In this document: positions 58,200-64,000 of the stretch, piece after piece
Numbering within the stretch: position 1 is the first letter of the stretch
Layout: the number at the start of each line of letters is the position of its first letter
Assembly (NCBI GenBank): GCA_009617715.1
Contig: VTFK01000064.1
Coordinates: 868,001-932,000 of the forward strand
DNA from: Plectrocnemia conspersa
Taxonomy: Eukaryota; Arthropoda; Insecta; Trichoptera; Polycentropodidae
Length of the DNA stretch: 64,000 bases
Direction: 5' to 3'
Position numbers and translations under genes: made by a program
The notes under the pieces: generated by a model
What the model was told of the DNA's origin: nothing
Databases searched by the model: none
What the model saw: the letters and a program-made list of their open reading frames with translations, nothing else

Positions 58200-59985
58200 T
58201 TAAGCTTGACATTTATATTACTTTGAATATCTTTACTATTACAATTTTAATAAATAAATTGATTATCACTTCTGTCGTCATCACCATTAGTCTTTATTTG
58301 TTTGAACTTGTTTATGGTATAAAATATGTTTAAATTAGGTTTATTATAAACAAAAGTACAGATCTTTTTCATGATACTGGCTTAAAAAATCGCTGTTGTC
58401 ACAATGTTAGTTAATTCAAGTTTTTACAAGGGGTGTCCACAATTTTTTGAATTTATTAGTAATCACATTAACAATGTTTTATTTTATAAACATGGCATTA
58501 AAATATGTTTTATTGTTTTAAAATAAATGCTTAAACATAAAAAAGTCGCAAAGAATATGAAAATTTAACTTAAAATTAGTCGTTATTAAAAACTGGATTT
58601 GAAAGGTTGTGAAGTGTCTCGCTGCTCTTCTAATACGTATTTCTGATCTTTCAAAAAGTCATGATCTATTTTCGCGATCAAAAAGTTTTCGATCATTATG
58701 ACATATTGGGGTAACTTGTTGGGTTATGATGGTCTTTATAAAATTTTATATAAATACATAAATATGTAAATATTTACTTCTTTTATTTTTTTACTCGAGT
58801 TAAGTAGTATTTTTTCTCTTTGCGTCCTTTGGAAGTGTTAAAAATTTCATCTTTACTTATATAAAAATAGTTTCTAATTTACTTATCTTGCTGTTAATAT
58901 TTCAACATAGTTATTGAAACTATTACCAAACATAATAATTCGAGGTAAAATCCAATTGTAATCTAATTCCGGCAGCTACTTATTTGTATACGTGATATGC
59001 AAGTCGATCACGTGCTTAGGTTAAGCCTTTCTGAAATTATTCGCAACGAGAAACGTTGATATAGATTATAAATAATATAAGGCATATACAGTGACAATAT
59101 CAAGAGTACATTTTATTTTGTATTCTAGCTATTGATTTTATATTTATATTGCTTTTTTTTAAAAGTTTTTTAAATTAATTTTAATAAATTGTATGTATAT
59201 AACCAGAATAATAAAACTAACATATTAGTAAGTTGCTGATACAAATAAATTAAAATCATATGTTTAATATAAATAACAATAATGGAGCTTGTGTTTAAAG
59301 TGCTCGTTCACTATTTCAATTCAATTGCTATTTAATAAATAATTTAAAGTCTTTTATGCATTATTATTATTTTTGTGAGTATTTCTAACTTTAACTTAAA
59401 TATTTTTTAATATTTCTATTCATAGTTTGCTTGAATAAGTTACTTTCAACAACAATTACCCACACTATTCATTATATATTTACCCTTTTAATAATATTTT
59501 CTTGCTTTGTTCTATAAAGAACCATACGAAGAAAAATCTACGCCTGGAAAAAAAGCTACAATTTTATTTTTTCCCCTTAGTAAAAGAACTTATCAATGTT
59601 TAGTTGAATTTATGAAAACTTGATCAAGCTTGAACTTGCACTTTTATTTTGTGTTAATTGTTGTAGTTATAAAATTAAATTGGTAATAAAAAATATATTA
59701 AATTCAAATATAATGCTACTGATGAATATACTGATTTAAATGTTGAAAGTTGTGTATAAATATGTTAAAAAACTTAAGGTTTTTGTAGTTAAAAATTAAG
59801 TAGTTATTCTGTATAATCCATCTATTTCAGTGAACCTCGTGTTACGACTTTAAGAAAATTTGAAAAGGAAATCATTATCATCAGGAATCGCAAACTCATT
59901 TCTGTACAAAATTTTTATCTTTGTTCTTTTATGCTTTTATAATACCCATTGAGAAAAAAATAACCTTTTTTATTTTGTTTATGCT
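58200..59985. other. A+T-rich DNA, nothing recognised
   Basis: No gene or transposon motif seen on either strand. Confidence 0.4.
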
Positions 59986-60740
59986 GACTCTTAAATATAG
60001 TTTGAGAAACACAAATGTGCTCGCTCTTATACCGCACGCAAGCCGTGTTTAAAATGCGAAGACCACGCGTGCATACCCGAGCGTGTGCGAATAATACGTA
60101 AAAGAACGTTTATTTTTTATATGCAAGATTTTTGAATCCGACGGCTTTGGAAGTCGCTGATATGACCATGAATTTGTACCCATGCATACGCATTATACAT
60201 ATATACGGGAGAACATAAAAATAAAATCTTATACCCGAGTTTTACACCGTCGAAAGTTTACGTTCAAAACCGGGATTATCGCCCAAGAATCGGTAGCACA
60301 CACACATACATATATACGTATATGTATACGCGTCAGCCCAAGTCGATGCAGAGATTTCTCGGTTCGGTTCTTAAGCTCGTTTTTGAATATTTGCCCCCCA
60401 CGGAGCACCGCATAAATAATACTATCTGTCGTAGACGTCGCGGTGGGGGCAACGTAGGGGTTGGGGCGTGTGACGAAATATTCCATGCATTTTGACGAGT
60501 CTGTCGAAGAAGGCGGCGGTGTGCATTTGACAAACAAAAATATAAATCTCGCCAAAACGCCCGATATATATCACGTGGCCGGTCAGATTGGGGCAAAGGG
60601 GCGTCGCTTTTTAATTTTCGGCCCGCCGATACCTCTCACCATAAATCCACCCACTTACAAAATAAATTGGGTCAGATATCCGCCGCAAACATAAAACACA
60701 CACACGTACATACCCCTATATTTAAAATGTGTGTATATTT
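59986..60740. other. Longest G+C island, candidate conserved non-coding DNA
   Basis: The stretch has repeated cacacaca and atacgtat words at its edges and a dense G+C core at 60350-60660 (gacgtcgcggtgggggcaac, cgaagaaggcggcggtgtgc, cggcccgccgatacctctc). Frames of 77-108 codons occur on both strands but overlap each other and show no domain. No transposon motif is present. It may be an enhancer, promoter-associated DNA or an unrecognised exon. Confidence 0.38.
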
Positions 60741-61254
60741 TAGGATAGAGGTAAAATTTTGGGTGGTGCGACTAAACAGGTAAATTGCACTATATCCACA
60801 GTGGGAATTTATAAACATTTTTTTCTTATGATTACTTGACCTCCTTTATAAATTAATTAAAAACATTTCTAAAAGTAAACAGATAAAATATTACAAAAAC
60901 TTTAGATTGAATATATGTTACAAGCATTTATTTAGAATACATTTACAATAACTTATTTAAGAATCCGATAGATGTATGTGTCATTTCTTTTTCGTAGGCA
61001 CCTTTATGTTATTTTGACTATTTATACTGCATTTCTTCATAGCTTCATAAGTCTGGATAACACATCTGTCATCATAAAAATTTCGTTACGTCATCACCTG
61101 TGGGTTATTTAAGTGCAAAGCATATGTGAAATGCATTGCAATCGTGTGTGTTGTTTGTGATTTGCATTTTTTTTAATTTTAATTTTAAATATTATTTTAA
61201 TCTATATATTTTTATTATAAAGAATCGACTTGTACAATGTAAAAGATATTTCTT
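60741..61254. other. A+T-rich DNA, nothing recognised
   Basis: No supported feature. Confidence 0.4.
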
Positions 61255-61550
61255 AAAAAAACTATCCAATGAGCTTACGAAAGATCACCTACAATGACGA
61301 AGAGGATTAAAAACAGGAATTCCAAAGAATCTTCAATTAAAATTGGTAAAATTGCATCCTTCTATATGAACCACCTAGCAAACTAAATATAAAGATAATT
61401 AAAATGTTTCAGAAAGTAAAAAAAATGTTGTATACCTTGTACAAAAAAAAATGTTAATGTACAAAATGTAGAATGTTTGTGTGCGTGAAACACTGTTAAT
61501 ATTTGCAAAATTTGCTACGATGCTTCTGAATTAAAAGATAAAACTAATTT
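61255..61550 (+). pseudogene. Possible piggyBac-like transposase C-terminal relic
   Basis: The plus strand encodes LSNELTKDHLQ, a stop, RRGLKTGIPKNLQLKLVKL (61263-61360), then about 50 bases later KKCCIPCTKKNVNVQNVECLC and NICKICYDASE in a shifted frame (61420-61545). A short linker with an ELT..H...R segment followed by a cysteine cluster (C..C....C.C...C..C) is how many piggyBac transposases end. The DDD catalytic core is not visible upstream and no TTAA-flanked termini are found, so the call is tentative. Confidence 0.42.
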
Positions 61551-62149
61551 TATGTTATTGGATTATTAACACATAATTAGGACAGATACATAGTGTGATA
61601 AGCTAAATTGTTGAAAAGCGATTAAGAACGTAAAAAGACCTTTTTTTATAAACTAAGGAGGGGTGATTTTACATTAAGACACCACTCGTCTTCGTGCATA
61701 TAATAAGATGATAGAAAAGATCAATGGAGTTTCCTAAGAAATCTATTTTTATTTCCTATATTTTTCAGACATTGCTCAAACAACTATCATCTATTTAGAT
61801 CCCTGCCACAAATTTTAAGTAGAATAAAATATAAAAAACGATTTTCAAGAATTTATAACAGTGTAACCCATATTACAAATAGGTCGAGTAATTTTGTTCC
61901 ACTCAGTTTATTTTTTTATATCAGTATATTCATTTCTAATTTATAAAAATGTTCGTCTAAAATTTTGTATGGCTTATACAAAGAAAAATATACGTACACT
62001 GCAAAAGACACGTCATAAACAGAAAATAATCAAAGAGTGCAGGGTATTTTTATATTTGCAATCATAAACCTATGTAATTGCAATAAAGACACCTTAATAA
62101 ATATTTCTTGAAATAACATATCTAATTATTAATATATACAAAAATTCGA
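61551..62149. other. A+T-rich DNA, nothing recognised
   Basis: No supported feature. Confidence 0.4.
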
Positions 62150-62490
62150 AGGCAGAGTTTTGGTATCAACTGATAATGGAGTAGCAAATACGATCGATAC
62201 GCAGATGCTGTTTTTGGGTTTTAAAGCCGATGGGGTGTGACTTTGTATTATCATAAAATACTGGTCATGAAGTGTAGTCCTCTGGAGTCTGGATGATCAA
62301 CTGACGCCTCACGTGTGGATATGGGTCTTTCTCATTTTACCTCGGATGTCGCCTGTCTGTCTAAGCTAATCTCTGAACCTCTCGTTTAGAATCAGTTGAT
62401 CGTTTTAATTGTATTTACTGTCACTCTTTATCCTCGGAGACTAACTGAAGTTAGTCTGAGTCTGAGAATAAAGAGAGACAGACGCTCACA
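62150..62490. other. Mixed-composition segment, possible LTR fragment
   Basis: The segment (gtagcaaatacgatcgatac to gagagacagacgctcac) stands out from A+T-rich flanks. It contains the inverted repeat GACTAACT ga AGTTAGTC at 62439-62456 and an aataaag word at 62466, compatible with an LTR-like 3' end, but no copy within the window and no terminal TG..CA pair can be shown. Confidence 0.28.
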
Positions 62491-62549
62491 TTTTAATATT
62501 ATATTTCTATTATAATTATAATAATACATTATAAGGAGTCTAAAAAATC

Positions 62550-63290
62550 CGCGACGAAGTTTAATTTTATCCTGGAATCAGATAATAAGCAGAATGAGAA
62601 ACTCTAGTAGGGACCTCTTACCCACTTATCACAATGGCAATATCATTATCTTAATTTTCACGCCAATAACAACGAGCTTATTTATTCTTATCGCACGCCC
62701 GCGATAGTTATCGAGTTGACCTTCTCGCGCTGAATTGATTTTACGACATCTTCATGGTAATTATTAAACGGGGTTATAATTTCCAAGCGCTATGAGAGCT
62801 GAGGGGACAAGAAGCGGTAGGTCGAAGAAGGGGGTCTTTGTAAAATTCGTGAATAGACTCATAATTTCGCATGGGGGGATAATTCTCATTTTGCGGGTTA
62901 CGTGCTGAAAGCTAATTACCCCGCAAAGTGGGAAAGGCGTATAAACTCGGTCTAGGGCCATAGTTTCTATTCAATGTTGCGGAGTTTGTGTAGCCGACGA
63001 GCCAAGATGTGTGGCAATTGCCAGAGTTAGGGAACCGCTCAATAAGGAGGAGTCATCATCGCAGCTCCTAGGCGTTATAACTAAGATATCTTATACGCCC
63101 TAGCTAACCCGGTCGTTTTGCCCCCCTGTCTCGCCGTAAAGCGCCATAACCAATCTCTGTTTCTTGCGTGCTCATCCGCGCTGATTAAATTACCATTTTT
63201 TCCCAGAGCTGCCCTAAAAGAGATCCAGAATGCGCGTTTTCTTCCAAATAGACGCACTTCTAAAGCACTGCTGTTTTATGATGTGCGTTA
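62550..63290. other. Long G+C island, candidate conserved non-coding DNA
   Basis: Several GATA-type sites (ttatctta, cttatcgc, gatagttatcg, actaagatatcttatac) cluster at 62640-63100, with cggtcgttttgcccccctg and ccgcgctgattaaattacc farther right. A 65-codon minus frame has no recognised domain. The density of GATA-type words suggests regulatory DNA; this is inference. Confidence 0.38.
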
Positions 63291-63603
63291 ACCTCAAAAA
63301 TAATATATTGCAATACTTGCAATTTTTTTATAATCTAGAGGTCATTCTAACGATGTAATAGCAATGAAATCGAGATCTCGTGAACAAACGGATGCATGTT
63401 TTTCATTTATAAGTACTACTGAAAAAACAACTTTTTGTTTAGAAAGAATACGTGCAGGGTGTTTTTTTTTAACTATTGGTTACCGATCATCTGGACCGTT
63501 TCTTTTTAAGGCGAAAACATGTTTAATGGGTGTCTCAAAGTAGCAATATAATTGACCCTTAATTATTGTCATCTATGATTCGCCAAACCGGCATTATAAA
63601 ACA
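63291..63603. other. A+T-rich DNA, nothing recognised
   Basis: No supported feature. Confidence 0.4.
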
Positions 63604-63683
63604 TGTGACACTTAGTCACAGTAGCATAGATAAACCAGGACACGGCATGGACACGAGACATCACCCCGAGAACACTTCACAAC
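63604..63683 (+). mobile_element. LTR-start fragment cut by a hAT insertion
   Basis: TGTGACACTTAGTCACA at 63604 matches TGTGCCACTTGGTCACA at 19222 at 15 of 17 positions, and the preceding attataaaa is also shared. About 80 bases later a hAT end begins. The remainder of the LTR, if present, lies beyond the window. Confidence 0.4.
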
Positions 63684-64000
63684 TAGAGTCTCCAATTACT
63701 CGAACCATCAACTACTCGAGTATCGAATATTAAAATTTTAAAATACTCGAGTACTCGAGTACTTTCGAGTATTTACCAAATGTACCAAAATAGCTATTAT
63801 TCAAATTCGTGCACATATAAATAAATAAATAAAATACTTAGTATGTTAATTTTTTACAATTATTTTAACTTCACGAACATACTTTTTTAAAAAAACAATA
63901 ATGCAAAAAAAAAAGTGTCTCGAATTTAATATTACTGCTAACCTTTGGTTTTATTATTCCCGTTATGGAAAAAACCCTTTCCGTTGCTGTTGATGTTGGT
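63684..64000 (-). mobile_element. hAT element entering from the right edge, subterminal palindromes
   Basis: The likely terminus is TAGAGTCTCCAATTACTCGA at 63684, followed by palindromic actactcgagtatcg and tactcgagtactcgagtact up to about 63770. Such actcgag-rich subterminal repeats are common binding sites in hAT elements. The coding strand is minus and continues past the window, so the other end and the target duplication cannot be checked. Confidence 0.68.
63840..64000 (-). pseudogene. hAT transposase C-terminal dimerisation region, partial
   Basis: From the right edge the minus strand reads PTSTATERVFSITGIIKPKV (63998-63939) and SSNIKFETL, matching the hAT C-terminal dimerisation motif (P.TS..SERVFS..G.I.....SS.....E.L). 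This domain is needed for transposase dimers. The frame becomes low-complexity at the poly-A tract around 63905, so I cannot tell whether this copy is intact; most of the gene lies outside the window. Confidence 0.72.

Noticed and set aside
60182..60694. Several frames of 77-108 codons on both strands
   Set aside because: Same reason: mutually overlapping frames in the longest G+C island, without recognisable motifs or a preferred strand.
1..64000. CRISPR arrays, bacterial operons, promoters or terminators
   Set aside because: No regularly spaced direct repeats and no prokaryotic gene organisation; the window is eukaryotic, so the small frames were not treated as bacterial genes.

Overview
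This is a eukaryotic, almost certainly insect, genomic window. It is strongly A+T-rich, with long runs of A and T and short microsatellites, and it carries a typical arthropod mix of transposons: Jockey-type and CR1-like LINEs, mariner and related Tc1/mariner elements, zinc-finger hAT elements, a Helitron and solo LTRs. The order of insect cannot be decided from sequence alone. I find no intact host protein-coding gene, no tRNA or rRNA gene and no CRISPR array. The window reads as intergenic or long-intron DNA with many broken transposable elements and about a dozen islands of higher G+C that look like candidate conserved non-coding DNA.

Layout. 1-976: A+T-rich DNA. 977-3720: a complete hAT element with terminal inverted repeats and a perfect 8-bp target duplication; its minus-strand transposase is broken. 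3729-10600: A+T-rich DNA with G+C islands, a short Jockey reverse transcriptase (RT) relic at 8.4 kb and a motif shared between 7.75 and 9.49 kb. 10.86-11.57 kb: a solo LTR related to one at 22.6-23.5 kb. 12.6-13.3 kb: an old duplication of a roughly 150-bp non-coding block. 14.7-21 kb: several G+C islands and another LTR at 19.2 kb. 22.6-24.5 kb: an LTR followed by a decayed LINE ORF1 with zinc knuckles. 25.3-26.2 kb: a decayed CR1-like RT. 30.4-44.1 kb: a LINE graveyard with many RT pieces on both strands, plus two non-autonomous hAT-like elements. 48.4-49.2 kb: a Helitron PIF1-type helicase relic on the minus strand. 50.3-50.8 and 57.2-57.7 kb: two solo LTRs of one family. 51.15-52.2 kb: a dead mariner. 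54.3-56.2 kb: a 5'-truncated Jockey insertion with poly(A) tail and 13-bp target duplication. 56.6-56.9 kb: a second mariner-like relic. 57.9-58.2 kb: an unrecognised ORF with complex composition. 61.3-61.5 kb: a possible piggyBac tail. 63.6-64 kb: an LTR start cut by a hAT element that leaves the window.

No genes here act together in a pathway. The coding-like features are independent parasites, all with stops or frameshifts. The observations most worth following are the duplicated non-coding block, the paired motif, the G+C islands, the Helitron relic, and the small ORF near 58 kb. I did not find convincing evidence of a new functional system.
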